Source: Azadirachta indica (lineage: Eukaryota; Streptophyta; Magnoliopsida; Sapindales; Meliaceae). From it: a stretch of DNA of 64,000 nucleotides. Made by a program: the position numbers and the translations under genes. The stretch covers positions 10,310,350-10,374,349 of the forward strand of contig CM040452.1 in the NCBI GenBank assembly GCA_022749755.1, in the 5' to 3' direction. Under the pieces are notes generated by a model, which ran no database searches, was not told the origin of the DNA, and was given only the letters and a program-made list of their open reading frames with translations. Below are positions 45,514 to 57,615 of the stretch, piece after piece (the stretch's first letter is position 1; each line of letters opens with the position of its first letter).

Positions 45514-46600
45514 ATGTTTCACAATTAAGAAAAAAATTCAACCTCGGGGGTCCAACAACCAATCACATCGAACCTATAATTGCAAGCGTTATTGGGGAAG
45601 ATGAGACGGATGATGAGGGCTGAGTTAGAATCAATCCATGAAAGGATGGATAGGTTGGAAGAAGAGACATTAAGAGGGCAACATCAAAGCTCTTCCATTA
45701 GACAATCACCTAGGCAAATGCAACCGAGGGTATAATAGGGTAATGTTGAGGATAACGAGGAGTTAGATAAATCACTAATGAAGCAGGGCAGGAATTTACA
45801 TGGTTATGGGAATAGAGAAGCTAGGTTGGGTAGACCTAAGTTGGATGATGATTTAGGAAGCATTAAGGTGAAAATTCCACCGTTTCAAGGTAAAAACGAT
45901 CCTGAAGCTTATTTAGAGTGGGAGAAAAAAAATATAGATGGTTTTCGATTGTCACAACTACTCCGAAATCAAAAAGGTAAAACTTGCGGCCATTAAATTT
46001 ACTGATTATGCTATTATTTGGTGGGATCAATTGTTAAAGGATAGGATAAGAAATCAAGAACGTCCCGTTGAGATGTGGGACGAGATGAAGACAGTAATGA
46101 GAAAACGTTTCATTCCAAGTTACTACCATCAGGAGTTGTTCAACAAATTGCAGCGTTTAACTCAAGGATCTAAAAGCGTAGATGAATACTACAAAGAGAT
46201 GGAGGTTGCTATGATCCGAGCAAATGTAAAGGAGGATAGAGAAGCTACCATTGCTAGGTTCTTACGTGGTTTAAATCATAAGCACGGAGACGTGGTGGAG
46301 ATACAATATTATGTAGAGTTGACAGATATAATGTACCAAGCCGTCAAAGTTGAGCAACAATTGAAGTGAAAAAACATGGTTAGGAGAGGAGCAAGCACGA
46401 GTGCTACGAACTCACGGAGATTAACCCCTAAACGGGAGAAATTTCCATTAACAAAGTCTAAGTCTGAAGCTTCTAAAGATGCCAAACAAATTGTGCCGCA
46501 AAAACAAGGTAATATTGAATCCACCGCTTCTAGAAATCATGATATTAACTGTTTTAAATGTCAAGGCAGGGGTCATATAGTTAGCCAATGCCCAAATAAA
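45514..46600 (+). pseudogene. Gag, element G
   Basis: From the ATG at 45514. The best gag of its family here: 45778-45996 (RLGRPKLDDDLGSIKVKIPP), then after a 1-base shift 45938-46369 (capsid: FTDYAIIWWDQLLKDRIRN, FIPSYYHQELFNKLQRLTQG). After one stop, 46376-46717 has a basic region and an intact zinc knuckle CFKCQGRGHIVSQC (CX2CX4HX4C, about 46552-46593). It is broken by frameshift and stops. Confidence 0.88.
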
Positions 46601-46676
46601 AGGAGCCTTATCCTTGTTAAATCAGCTCCTCGTTTCTACTATCAAGTGCTCAAAAGATTGCTTGATCAGCCTTATC
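46601..46676 (+). other. Filler sequence at internal deletion, element G
   Basis: About 75 bases join the gag zinc knuckle to mid-integrase, replacing protease, RT, RNase H and the integrase N-terminus. The phrase GCCTTATCCTTGTTTA or GCCTTATCCTTGTTAA appears twice (46604, 46670). Duplicated short phrases at a deletion join are typical of error-prone end joining. Confidence 0.65.
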
Positions 46677-47424
46677 CTTGTTTACTTTGTTGCGTACTAT
46701 CATACAAAAGAACTTGAAAACTTAGGAAGATTGCTTGCCGCATGTTGAATTTGCTTATAATCGTTGTGTTCATTCTGCCACTAAGTTTTCACCTTTTGAA
46801 ATTGTCTATGGTTTTAATTCACTAACTCCTTTGGATTTAACTTCTTTACTTATGAATGAACGCGTTAACTTAGATGGCAAGAAGAAAGTTGATTTCATGA
46901 AGCATATTCATAAGAAAGTAAGGCAACACATAGAACAACGAACGAAACAATATGTCAAGCAAGCAAATAAGGGATGCAAGAAAGTTGTCTTTAAATTAGG
47001 AGATTTGGTTTGGTTATATATGAGGAAGGAGCGTTTTTTCAAGCAAAGACGTTCTAAACTTCTACCAAGGGGAGATGGCCCATTTTGAGTAGCAAAACGC
47101 ATCAATGACAATGCCTACAAACTTGAACTACCAAGTGAGTATGGGGTTAGTACAACCTTTAATATTTCTGACTTATCTCCTTTTGACGTAGGTAGCGATT
47201 TGAGAATAAATCATTTTCAAGAGGGGGAAAATGATGCAAACAAAGTTGCGCAACCATGTAAACAAGAGAAAAAACTCATATATAAAATTGGAGACACTCA
47301 ATTGCAGTATCTATATGATTCGTTAAGCGTGTCGAGTGAACCGATTACAAGAGCTAAAGCCAAGACATTGGAAAGTGCCTTAAATGGACTAATTAAAAGG
47401 ATGTGTGATTCAAATACAATTTAA
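46677..47424 (+). pseudogene. Integrase C-terminal half with LTR-encoded tail, element G
   Basis: It resumes just after the catalytic Glu ([12 protein letters not shown]). 46735-47088 covers [20 protein letters not shown] and [20 protein letters not shown]; one stop (TGA) follows. 47200-47424 crosses the LTR start at 47232 and gives the tail, including SVSSEPITRAKAKTLESALN. The tail frame is intact here, which shows the family's coding overlap with the LTR. Confidence 0.88.
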
Positions 47425-48038
47425 GATACACATCTTGAAAAATTAAATTTTGTGAACATCATTCAAGCGATCGGAGTCCAAGAAGACTAATATGAAATGC
47501 TCAAAAATTATAATCCATTTGTATAGTTTTTAAAAATCTTAAAATGATGTAATCACTTATATCATACATATACGACATCATTACTTACGTCATATATATA
47601 CGACGTCATTGCTTACGTTTTCATGTTTGAAATTTGTAATTTTTAAAAGTCATAAAGTTGTATTTATTTTGTTAAATTGTTAGGTAGGATTGTTGACCTA
47701 ACCTTTGATATTTTCCCTCTGTATGTGCCTATAAAAAGGCTTTTATTTCTTGAAATGAAACAAGCAATTTTGAGTGATAAGTTATTTCTTACAAATTCTT
47801 GTTCTTGAACTCTTCAAATCTAATTTCTTGTCGCGTTTAAAACAACCAAACTTATCATCTTAATTCTTAACTGTTTTCTTAAGGATTCTTGGTGTAGCGT
47901 TTAAGTATTCATAGTCTTGGTTCTTATCTAGATAGGTATCGGGTCTATGCTTAATAAACTTGTATTTTGGAAAAATTTTGGGGTTCTTTACAATATTCGG
48001 TGTTGGGTTTCGTCACATTATTGGCGAGGTTCGTATCA
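47232..48038 (+). repeat. 3' LTR, CRM-like element G
   Basis: 807 bp, from TGATGCAAACAAAG to GGTTCGTATCA, preceded by polypurine CAAGAGGGGGAAAA. A TATAAAAA box lies at 47730-47737. It ends at Tat-like gag sequence (48039). Confidence 0.93.
47730..47737 (+). promoter_or_regulatory. TATA box, G 3' LTR
   Basis: TATAAAAA in TGCCTATAAAAAGGC, conserved in this LTR family (14889, 38022). Confidence 0.6.
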
Positions 48039-49160
48039 CCTGGTCAACGTACTAGGTGACTTTAACCCTTTGGTGGAAGAGGTTAGGAGGGCCAACCTAC
48101 CAAGGAAGTCTAGTGTGCCTTATATTGAGTTATATCAATGTCAAACTGACCCTGTTGCTTATGTGGAGACGTTCCAAGATCTACCCTAGCGGTGAGTTCC
48201 AGATGAGGTAGTATGTAAGCTACTTCCTACTACCCTAGCGGGTTGTATGGACCTGGTACAAGAAACTACCCTCAAATAGCGTACGGGTGCTGCCTTTGCC
48301 AGTGAGTTTGTTCGATATTTTCAAGAAGCTAAGCCACCAACGAAAGATCCAACCATCTTGTGGTACATTAAGAAAAGTGGGCAAGAACCTTTAAAAGATT
48401 TCATCAAACGTTACCATGACGATGTTTTGTAGATGGGAGTCTACGAAGAAATAGAGACCTTGCGTAACTTCTGGCACTACCTCCATTCTGGTCCACTATG
48501 GCTTTCCTTTCAAGAGCGACCACCCACCTAGTACTAAGAGGTATACCACTGAGTAATTCGACAAATAACCTTGCAGGAAAGGTGCAGTATCATGCGAGAG
48601 TGTGAGAAAACCAAGGAGCTCAGTATGAAGACCAAGGACAAGAAAAAGGCAGAGGTGCAACCGCCTTGAGCTGAACCCTTACCTTAAAGGACCTTGTCAA
48701 GTCAGTAGGGAAGCCCCCTCGCTCTACTGCTAATTAGGTGTAGGTCACCACCGGGGTCGAAAATACCTCAACCTTTACGTTTACTAAGGAGAGAGCCAGT
48801 TCACACCATGAGGGAAGATGAAGGCTCTAATTGACCTATGACCTATAATCGACTAAATAGTTCTCAAGAGCAGATATATTTTGCCATATGATAGAAAGGA
48901 CTCTTGGGGGAACCTCTAAAGTTGACCACCACACTTGAAAGGAAGAGTACACGAAAAGTACTATGACTTTCATGAGGAGCATGGTGACAACAACGGATTT
49001 CTAAACGAGTTCTTGCTTGAAGTCAAGGGTAGAATCTAGGAGGCCCAGCAATAAGGTGAGCCCTCACAGTGAGGTGACGTGAGCCAAGCAAAACCCAGGA
49101 AAGACTAGGATGCAAACTTGGTCAATACCATCAGTAGGAGACCCATTTTGGCTAGAGACT
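48039..49160 (+). pseudogene. Gag, element F
   Basis: A Tat-type gag in fragments: LPRKSSVPYIELYQCQTDPV and YVETFQDLP (47947-48189, partly in LTR), then VCKLLPTTLAGCMDLV, ASEFVRYFQEAKPPTKDP and EPLKDFIKRYHDDV near 48290-48430. The remainder is basic and stop-ridden (QGQEKGRGAT-like). Many stops are TAG where Trp or Gln is expected. Confidence 0.75.
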
Positions 49161-49660
49161 CCAACAGAGAGAGAAAGGCTTATTCACGTGACCCCATGTT
49201 GATCTATTACAAGCACGAGGTGAACCTTGCAGATTGACTATCAATGATGTTTAGGAAGATCACGACCCTAATAATGTTCATTGAGGGGGATGCTAAAGAC
49301 GTAGTATACCTACATGACGATGCACTGGTCACTACTCTCAAAATGGCAAGTAAAGTTGTGGCCAAAATTTTGATTAACACCAGAAGTTCAATGGACATCA
49401 TCTTTAAAAGTGCTTTCAACAAGTTTAGGTTAACCTCGACACAAACTCAGCAGGTGTTCACTTTGCTCAGTGGTTTCACTTGTGACTAGGTGATGCCGTA
49501 GGGGAGCATCAGCCGTAGGGGAGCATCACCCTCTTAGTGGCCATTAGGGAAGAGCTAGCCCAGGTTATGACCTTGGTGGACTTTGTCATTGTCAACAAAC
49601 CTAGCTCTTATAACATCATCCTCAGACGACTATTTCTGATGGTCACTAGAGGAGTCATAT
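49161..49660 (+). pseudogene. Protease, element F
   Basis: 49244-49489 contains the aspartic protease: DDALVTTLKMASKVVAKILI, then INTRSSMDIIFKSAFNK, where the family active site is IDTGSSVDI. Asp and Gly are both changed, so it is inactive. A second part (49537-49660) has VDFVIVNKPSSYNIILRRLF, matching the ILGRP region. Confidence 0.78.
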
Positions 49661-50880
49661 CCACTTATCACTTAAAAATAAAGTTCCCAGTAGATGGCTG
49701 GGTTGGAATTGTTAGGGGAGACCAACTAGTGATGCAAATTTGTTATGCCTCTTCAGTAAGAAGGTGTCACCAGGCCACAATGTTAGACCCCCAAGAGACA
49801 AAATTGGAACAGAGAGGAGAACCAATAGCAGACTTGGAATTAATTTTCATCATTAATGGCTACCCCATTTGGGTTGTCAAAATGGGAATGAGGTTGAGCC
49901 CTGAGGTTCGAGCCTCTCTAATTACTTTCATTAGAGAATAATCTAAGATGTTTGCGTAGTCACAAGGACATACTAGGTATTGACCAGAGAATCATTTCTA
50001 ATCGCCTCAACGTAGACCTTCAACATTACTTGGCAAGGCAAAAGAGGAGGTTTTCAACCAGGAACACTACGACGCTATTGAGGAAGAGGTCAACAGATTA
50101 CTTAGGGCAAGATTCATACGGGAGTCTCGATATCCTGAGTGGGTGTCCAACATGGTCTTAACAAAGAAGCCCAACAGCGTGTGGCGTATGTGCATAGATT
50201 GCACTGATCTTAATAAAGTATATCCGAAGGATTGCTTCCCTCTTCCAAGGATAGACCAATTGGTTGACACCATAGCTGAACATGAACTGTTTAGCTTTAT
50301 AGATGCATTCTCTAGCTACAACCAGGTGAAAATGCATGAGCCAGATCAAGACAAGAACTTGTTCATTACTAATAAGGACTAGTACTGCTACATAGTAATA
50401 CCGTTTGGTCTTAAGAATATTGGAGCAACCTATCAGCGCTTGGTTAATAATTTCTTCAACAAGCAAATTGGGGAAACCATGGAAATCTATATTGACAATA
50501 TGTTGACCAAGTCAGTACATGCAGCTAACCATATATACCAGCTGAGAGCGACCTTTAGTATGTTAAAGAGGTATAGAATGAAATTGAACCCAGAGAAATG
50601 TGCTTTCGGGGTGTCGACTGGAAAGCTTTTGGTCGTCATGGTGCACCAGTAAGGCATTAAGGCAAATTCAAAAAAAATCCAAGCGATCTTGAATATGAGG
50701 TCACCTCATACCATCAAAAAAGTCAAAAGTTTAGCTGGCAAGGTCACTTTTGTCTCCAAATGCACTAATCATTGTCACCACTTCTTTCAAGCTATCAAAA
50801 AAGCTAAAGGTAGCCAATGGAATGATGAATGTGAGACTGTATTTATGAATCTGAAGCACTACTTGACCAACCCCTAGTGT
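49661..50880 (+). pseudogene. Reverse transcriptase, element F
   Basis: Frames 49537-49941, 50143-50382, 50440-50652 and 50689-50877 cover the linker and RT: RMCIDCTDLNKVYPKDCFPL, FSFIDAFSSYNQVKMHE, then the catalytic box as YIDNML instead of YVDDML (second Asp lost). The connection reads LNMRSPHTIKKVKSLAGKVT. Frameshifts and TAG/TAA stops separate the pieces. Confidence 0.85.
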
Positions 50881-51280
50881 TAGCCAAGCCCCATGTCGGA
50901 GACAACCTCTTTATCTACTTCGCTGTCTCCGCGACAGCTGTGACCTTAGTTTTACTGTGTTAGAAGGAGAGTAATATGCAGTAGCCTGTGTACTATACTA
51001 GTAAGGCACTACTGGACGCCAAAAAACAATACCCAAAGCAAGAGCAGATTGCACAAGCTTTCATGGTCTCATCCTAAAAGTTGCGACCTTATTTTTAGGC
51101 ACATTCCATCACTGTGGTCATTAACCTCCTGTTGAGGTAGATCTTGCATAAGCCTGAAAGCTCCGAAGGCTGGTCAAGTGGTGTATCAAGTGGAGTGAAT
51201 TTGATATTTAGTATCGACCACATAGTGCCGTCAAGGGACAAGCCCTTGCTAACTTTGTAGCCAACTTTACTGACAACACA
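50881..51280 (+). pseudogene. RNase H (first), element F
   Basis: Degraded first RNase H between RT and the second RNase H. Pieces such as YYTSKALLDAKKQYPKQEQI-like text (about 50990-51055) and a following PSEGWSSGVSSGVNLIFSID-like stretch can be traced in shifting frames. Stops are frequent. Confidence 0.6.
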
Positions 51281-51700
51281 ATGGACCAATAAGCAGGTTT
51301 TGAGATGAGTGAGACAGTAGGAATTCAAGAAATACAAAGGTAGGTGTTACATGTGGATGGATCGCCAAGCTCACAAGGATCACTAGCAGGTGTTGTCATC
51401 ACCAGCCTAGACTGGGTAGAGATGAACTATGCATTGAGGTTCGAATTCAAGGCTCCAAACAACGAGGCCGAGCATAAGGCACATCTATTGTAAGCCTAAA
51501 AATAGCTAAAAGCTTGGGTGCCAAGAAGCTAAAAGTTAAGAGTGACACTCAGCTTGTGGTACACCAGGTCAGCGGAGACTACCAAGCCAAGGAAGACACC
51601 GTAGCCGCCAACCTAAGCAAGACCAAAAAATTGATGGCGTAGTTTAAGCAAGTTTTTCTTCAGCACATTTTGTGAGAGTAGAACTTCAGAGCCGACATCT
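51281..51700 (+). pseudogene. Second, archaeal-type RNase H, element F
   Basis: Plus-strand pieces include LHVDGSPSSQGSLAGVVI (about 51345-51405), WVEMNYALRFEFKAPNNEAE (catalytic NNEAEY-like Glu), and KSLGAKKLKVKSDTQLVVHQ (about 51510-51570) with SDTQLV carrying the Asp. These are hallmarks of the additional RNase H acquired by Tat elements and some other plant retrotransposons. Two or three stops or frameshifts interrupt it. Confidence 0.8.
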
Positions 51701-52946
51701 TCTTAAGGTTAGCGGCATTGGCTAACACCTTGCTGCCCAACCCCGTTCTAGTCGAGGTGCTCACAAGTCATCGATTAATGATAGGTTCAAGAATGAGCGC
51801 TATGTCTCTAGCAGCCCCTGCTAGATGAATCCAATAGTGGGCTACTTGACTTTGAGCAATTTGATGAAAGACAAGGAAGCCGCAAAGGAAGCTGGGATAC
51901 TTAGCAGTTAGGTATTGCTTGATAGACAGATTACTATTCCGACATGGGCATTCATTCCCTCTCTTACGATGTTTGCATTTGAATGAGGCTAACTGGTCAT
52001 GAAGGAGATTCATCAAGGAGTTTATGGGAACCACTCTAGAGGTAGAGCACTAGCATACAAAGCATTGCGCAAAGGGTACTACTGGCGTACCATGTAGGAA
52101 GACTCGAAGACCATTTTACACATATGTATTACTTGTCCAAAGCACGTAAGATGAATAGACTTCCTCCAAAGAACCTAACCACGTTGAGCTCGCCGTGACC
52201 ATTTGTTTAGTGGGGAATTGACCTGACAAGACTATTCTTAATTAGACAAGGTCAGGCCAAGTTTGCCATATCCTTGTGGACTACTTTACCAAATAGGCTG
52301 AGGCTGAATCCTTAACCAAGATTACTGAAAAGAGAACTGCTGACTTTATATGAAAAGCCGTCATGTGCTGATTTGGAGCACTGCATGTGATCATTACTGA
52401 TAACGGGACAATCAAATAGGCAGCTCAAAGTAGTAAACAAGATCATTAAAAATAAGAAGAGAGCTTGGGCCAACAAGCTACCTAAGGTACTATAGGCATA
52501 CTGTACTACATACAAGATAGCGACTGGGGAAACAACTTACTCATTGGCTTTTAATGCGAAAGCCGTAATTCCAGCTAAGGTCAGAATGTCTACGTTTAGA
52601 ACTCTTCACTTCGACAAGGTACAGAATACAACCCTCAATATGGCGCTGGACCTCCTCGAGGAGAAGAGGGAGCAGCCTCAAGCTATAGTAGTGACCTATC
52701 AATAAAAAATCACTCAGCATTACAACTCGATGGTCAAGTTAAAGAGTTTTAAGGAAGGTGACCTAGTTTTAAGAAAGGTCACCCCGGGCTTGAAAGAAGG
52801 AGGTTCCACGAAGCTCAATGAAACATGAGAAAGTCTATACCAAATCTAAAGAGTTTTCAAGGCAGATGTGTATAAGCTAGCTTACCTAGATTGACGAGCA
52901 ATTAAGCGACTGCGAGATGCAGACTAGTTTCACAGGTATTATCAGT
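51701..52946 (+). pseudogene. Integrase, element F
   Basis: The zinc domain is traceable near 52005-52140 (IHQGVYGNHSRGRALAYKAL, YYWRTM, CITCPKH). The catalytic core is fragmentary, with VIITDNGT (second Asp) near 52392. The sequence after it jumps toward the C-terminal part (NKIIKNKKRAWANKLPK), so part of the core is deleted, and the C-terminal domain (GDLVLRKVTPGLKEGGSTKL) ends near 52945. Stops throughout. Confidence 0.75.
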
Positions 52947-53630
52947 GACCTAGTCTAGATTTCACCTAAGCAACGTTGACTTTCGACATTCTCATTTTCC
53001 TAAAGGTTAATGATGATTGACACTTCTGTTTTCTCCAAATTTAATAAGTTTTGACATTTTGTTTCTGTATTCTACATCTACACCTTAGGGGTATCTAGTC
53101 CTATAACTTTGTAACTCCTACTTATGAGGGCAATATTGAATTAAGCACGACCAAGGTGTAGTTTTTTACCTGGTGCCCAGTTGGGTCGTAGTGTATTATG
53201 CTAATCATGTTTATGAATCAATGAACGGATGCTTTTCTTTGTTGTTTTGACTTATTTATTATGTGATTGTGTTATTGTTCAATTGTGATAGTTTGTTTAT
53301 AAGTTAAATGTGTGGAAAGACCAGGTGCTAAACCTACATCAAGTGAGGGTACAGTTGCCCTCAGTATGACCTCGTCACCAAAATTCAAATACAATAAATA
53401 TCCTACAACTTTGAACATGACAGTGCAATAAACATATATAGATATGAAGCATCACATACAAGTTAGGAAACAAAAGTCAAAGCTAGTACTAGTGACTTCA
53501 AAAACCAAAACGATAGCGCTCACCATCAAGATGGCCCCACCTTAAACCACACAAGTATACTCAAGTTCCAACCAAGTTCCAATCAAGCAAATAGCCAAAA
53601 GTTTGCAAGAAAAACGAAAAGAACAGCAAA
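52947..53630. other. Noncoding region after pol, element F
   Basis: Between the end of integrase and the antisense relic. It has the phrase TTTTACCTGGTGCCCAGTTGGG (53166-53187), reminiscent of Tat 3' regions. No sustained frame or LTR boundary is recognised. Confidence 0.5.
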
Positions 53631-55186
53631 TCTTGGGCATGTTAACAAGAAAGAAAGCTCAAGTGGCCATTAGGATCGTCTCCTCCTTTGTCCTTGCTCT
53701 AGCCTTTATTGGCTTGCTCAGATGTCACAGATGGGACTTCTCCCTTGGGTTGTTGGAAGGTAACAAGCGCATCTGGTAGTGTAGTTAAGAAATCAGGATT
53801 GGGTTTCTAGAACTTCACTAAGACCTCATCCTAAGCAAAGTCGAGCCCTATGGAATATAAGTCCAATGAAAGATGCCACGTATGAATTTTAAATTGCGCC
53901 ATCTAAAGAGTTTTAAATTGCATCTAACTGGGCAACCTTTTCATGAAGCTCTTCAGTTTGAGCTACCTTGTCTTAAAGCTGAGCAAAAACTGAGTCTACA
54001 TTTTTTGTGCAGCAGCAAGCTCATTGGTTAATCGACAGATTTTAGCAACTTTCTCCTTGACCTCCCTCTGTCTGTCTGAGATCTAAAACTGGGCATTTTC
54101 CAAATGCTTTAAAGAGGCAGCATCTCTCTTGTGCTGGTCACTATACGAAAGTATAAGCACGAAAGCCTAAGGATTGAAGCCTAGATAATGAATACAAAGG
54201 CGTAATACCAAAAAGACAATATCAAGCAAGTTAGGCAAAAACCAAAACAACGTCAGAGAAATTGAGTATCTAGAGAGACAACTGGGAGCAAAGGCTGGCA
54301 ATGTCACATAAACTCATACTGATGAGCTCACGATCCCTTACCGTGCCAATGGAATCCACTGCTAGTTGCAACTAGGAAAGTAGTAAGGAAGCTTTAGAAG
54401 TGTAGTAGTTTAGCAATCGACTCATTCCACCAAATGCCTGAAGGGACTTGGTTAAAGTCCTGTCTCTCTTTAAACGTTTGGATGGTCGGTGTCAAAGCTC
54501 CCAAGTCGTAGAGGCACTAGAACCTCAGGCCCCATGAGGCTTGGAGGAGATTGATGCCTTCGTTGCGGAGATATAAATCCTATTCAAGAGGGACTCACTC
54601 GCTTCAGCTTTGACACTTCTTCCTTCACCGTCTCTTTCCTAAGTGGATGCAACACCTAGAAAGTGCTAACATCACCAATGAGCAACGGAATAAAGGAGAG
54701 TTAGTCAGGCAACCAGGTCGAGCAAAACTAGGGTGTTTACCTCTCTTTTTGCCAATGACTAGGTCTACAACTGCTGGGTCATCATCTGTATTAAGGGCAG
54801 TAGGGTGCTCCTCTAGATATTTATGAATCATGGCCATGTCCTTGCAATAGGATTTTGAACAAGTGTCTATTTTTATGAGGAAACATCACCAAAAAGTCAC
54901 AAACCATCTCAAACAAATAAAGAGAAAGTGGAAAAGGGAGAAACGTGCCATCAACCTTGAAAGCTGTGGGGACTAAGTATTGTCTTCCACTCTCGGTGTA
55001 AGTGCGACCCCAATCACCTGAGGCATTGAATCATGTGGTATGCTGTCTGTAGTTGGTAAGCTGCGAGAGGCTATGGTGTGGTGGTGATATCCCCAGTTTC
55101 GAAAATAGAAGTGATCAAGTTTATTAGGAATGCCAATGATGGAAAAGTAGGCTCACAAGGCCTTGAAGTTTAGGTCTTCACCAATT
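53631..55186 (-). pseudogene. Antisense ORF relic in the 3' region of element F
   Basis: The minus strand reads as a decayed coding region: 54625-54837 is open (AMIHKYLEEHPTALNTDDDP, VVDLVIGKKRG), and 53930-54000 reads DKVAQTEELHEKVAQLDA, a likely coiled coil, with stops where CAA or TTA would fit. Tat-group elements often carry antisense ORFs between pol and the 3' LTR, which fits; function is unknown. E interrupts its start: the region to the right of E (60619-60660) appears to continue it. Confidence 0.5.
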
Positions 55187-55787
55187 TGTCATGCTCTGCA
55201 TAAACAGTGCGTGTAAACAGTGACCGCGGCCAAAACTTTGTGCGGGCAGTACTTGTGCGAGGAAAAATCCAAAATAAGTGGGCGTGTGAGTTTTGATAAG
55301 ATGACTCCTTGATAGACCGGATTGAGTGGGCAATGAAGCATTTGGGTCAAGGATCTATGCATTTTTCCTTATTAACATAATTGTACACAAAGCCCAATAT
55401 TAGCCCAATTAGCCCAACTTCTAGAATGATGACCGAATTGGCCCAACTTTTAGAATTGTAAGGATAACTCTACATTTTTACCATTGTATAGATATTTTCT
55501 AAAATCTTTCTAGAAAGCCAATCATAACCCTCGAAAGTGCATTGTGAGGTACAATTTTGGCCGTCATTGTATGTAAACTTTCCTATAAATAGGTGAGATC
55601 TTATTTGGCCAAATCAAGCAATCAAGCAATAAACTTGAGTTGTATGAGTTCTCTTCACTCAAACTCTTTGTGCTCTCTATTATAAAACTTTCAATTTAGC
55701 ACATTGCGAGTGTCGAAAGATTGTCTAACGAGCAGAGTTGCTAAGAACTGTACGGTCGAAGGGGGTGAAGAGGGTGAGGTCGTGACA
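55187..55787 (+). repeat. 5' LTR, element E
   Basis: 601 bp, TGTCATGCTCTGC to GGTCGTGACA. The 3' copy (60447-60618) matches both ends but lacks the middle. TATA box at 55584. Confidence 0.92.
55584..55590 (+). promoter_or_regulatory. TATA box, element E LTR
   Basis: TATAAAT in TTTCCTATAAATAGGTG, a standard plant core promoter. The segment is missing from the 3' LTR. Confidence 0.7.
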
Positions 55788-55789
55788 AT

Positions 55790-55801
55790 TAGTATCAGAG
55801 C
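55790..55801 (+). promoter_or_regulatory. Primer-binding site, element E
   Basis: TAGTATCAGAGC, two bases after the LTR. It is the initiator-tRNA-Met site TGGTATCAGAGC with one change. Confidence 0.82.
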
Positions 55802-55890
55802 TCAAAGTTGAGCAACACAAGGTTGAGTGGAGACCTTGTTGAGAGGGAGCTTTTGAACAAAAGTTGCGTGGGGAAAAACTCTATTGAAAA

Positions 55891-57080
55891 GAATGGCCAA
55901 CGTTTCAAATATTACCATGACAGGTAAGGAAGTCCAAGCACAAGGACGTGAGGAACAATGCCCTACCAAGGGTGGAAGCAAGAGGACGTAGTCTAAGGAT
56001 ATGGTGGCTGGCTTGGATGCTGGAGTAGCTAGCATAGATGCTTTTGTGCGAGCGTAAACTCACGCCTTGATGAGATAGAGTAGCATTTCGACAGGTTAGA
56101 AGTAGAAGACAATGCTCTTCGTGAGGTAGTGGAGCTGTCTACCACCAAACTCGATGACACCTTCAAGCAAGAGTTGCTAGCGATTCACGACCGTATGTTT
56201 AGGGATATCTAAGCCTACATTGATCGGGAACTCGCCACAATTAAGGAGGATGTGGTTTTGTGCAAGTGTTCGGCAACAAGCGGGGTGACTACCACACTTG
56301 ATACACCAAGGGTCAACATCCCCAAGCCAAAGACCTACAATGGTTCAAGGAACGCCAAGGACGTGGGCAACTTTCTGTGGGAAATCGAACAATATGTCGA
56401 AGTGATGGGTATCATCAATGAGCAAACCAAGGTATGTATTGCCACTCATTATCTAACTAATGTAGCTATGTTGCGGTTGAGAATGAGGTACAGTGACATT
56501 GGTAAAGGGATATGCACCATCGAGACCTTCGATTCAAGTGAGAACTCAAGCAGTAATTATATCCGGAAAATGCCGAATAAGAATCACGAGACCGGTTACA
56601 TCGCCTTAAACAATCCAAAAGCTTGCGAGACTATATCAAGGAGTTTACTAACTTGGTGTTGGAGATTTCGGACATAAGTGACAAAGATTCTCTCTTTTTC
56701 TTCATAGATAGGCTCTAAGGATAGGCAAAGATGGAGTTTAGGAGACGAGTCGTGCAAGACCTTGTAACCGCCATACTTGTTTCAGAAACTCTTACCGACT
56801 ACTCAAGTAAGTGGTTACATACTAAGGCCAAGGATAAGAAGGATGGCTAAGGCAAAGGTGGGGGAGACCACGGCAAATCATAAAGAGACGGTTTTCGCAA
56901 ACCACCTAACGGCAAAGAGAAGCCGAAAAATGACAAAGAGAAGGATTCCAAAACTTTTCGCAATTACTACTTTTGCAATGGTCCTCATTGGATGCGGAAT
57001 TGTCTGAAGAGGAAGGCATTGAGTGCTATGGTGACTCGTGCAAAGGAGCCACAAAGTCAAAAGGGTGACGCGGCAATGGG
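55891..57080 (+). pseudogene. Gag, element E
   Basis: ATG at about 55891 (MANVSNITMTGKEV). The best segment is 56252-56677 with the capsid start RVNIPKPKTYNGSRNAKDVG and NFLWEIEQYVEVMGIINEQT. The zinc knuckle near 56958-57000 reads FCNGPHWMRNC and lacks its first Cys. Many TAG stops occur, e.g. near 55994 and 56210. Confidence 0.82.
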
Positions 57081-57615
57081 TTCTTTGCGACTACTCAATG
57101 TTATTCGAGCAGTTCTAGAGGCACACATAAAGGGGCTTATCTACGTTGATGTGGTAATCAACAAGGTATGTATGAAAGCCTTAGTTGATACCGGTGCCTC
57201 ACACAATTTTGTGCAGGTCAACGAGTCAAAGCGGCTAGGTCTCAGAGTGACCAACGGAGGCAGCACCATGAAGGTAGTAAACTCGACTGCTAAACCAATC
57301 AAAGGTGTAGCACGGAAAGTCGAAACCACCATCGAAGAATGGAGGGGACCGATGGATTGGTCTATAATACCTATGGACAACCACAAAATTATGCTTTGAA
57401 TGGACTTCTTCGATCAAAAAAAGGTCATATCGATACCGTTTGCCAACACCATGTGCATCCTTAATGAGGGCAAGGCATGCATGGTTCTGATATCAAGGTC
57501 AAGCAAGGTGGAGACTAAGACGCTTTCGGCCATGCAATTCAAGAAGGGTTTGAAGCGCAAGGATGAAGAAAGTTACCTTGCCTTCTTAAAAGAATATGAC
57601 ATGATGACAATGTAG
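57081..57615 (+). pseudogene. Protease, element E
   Basis: 56992-57399 contains the intact active site VCMKALVDTGASHNFV (Asp near 57190) and LGLRVTNGGSTMKVVN. After a TGA at 57397 (expected Gly/Trp region) the same frame goes on to 57615 with MDFFDQKKVISIPFANTMCI. It is the best-preserved protease of E/F. Confidence 0.85.

Noticed and set aside
52312..52515. Minus-strand ORF opposite F integrase
   Set aside because: Antisense shadow of the decayed integrase; no independent motif.
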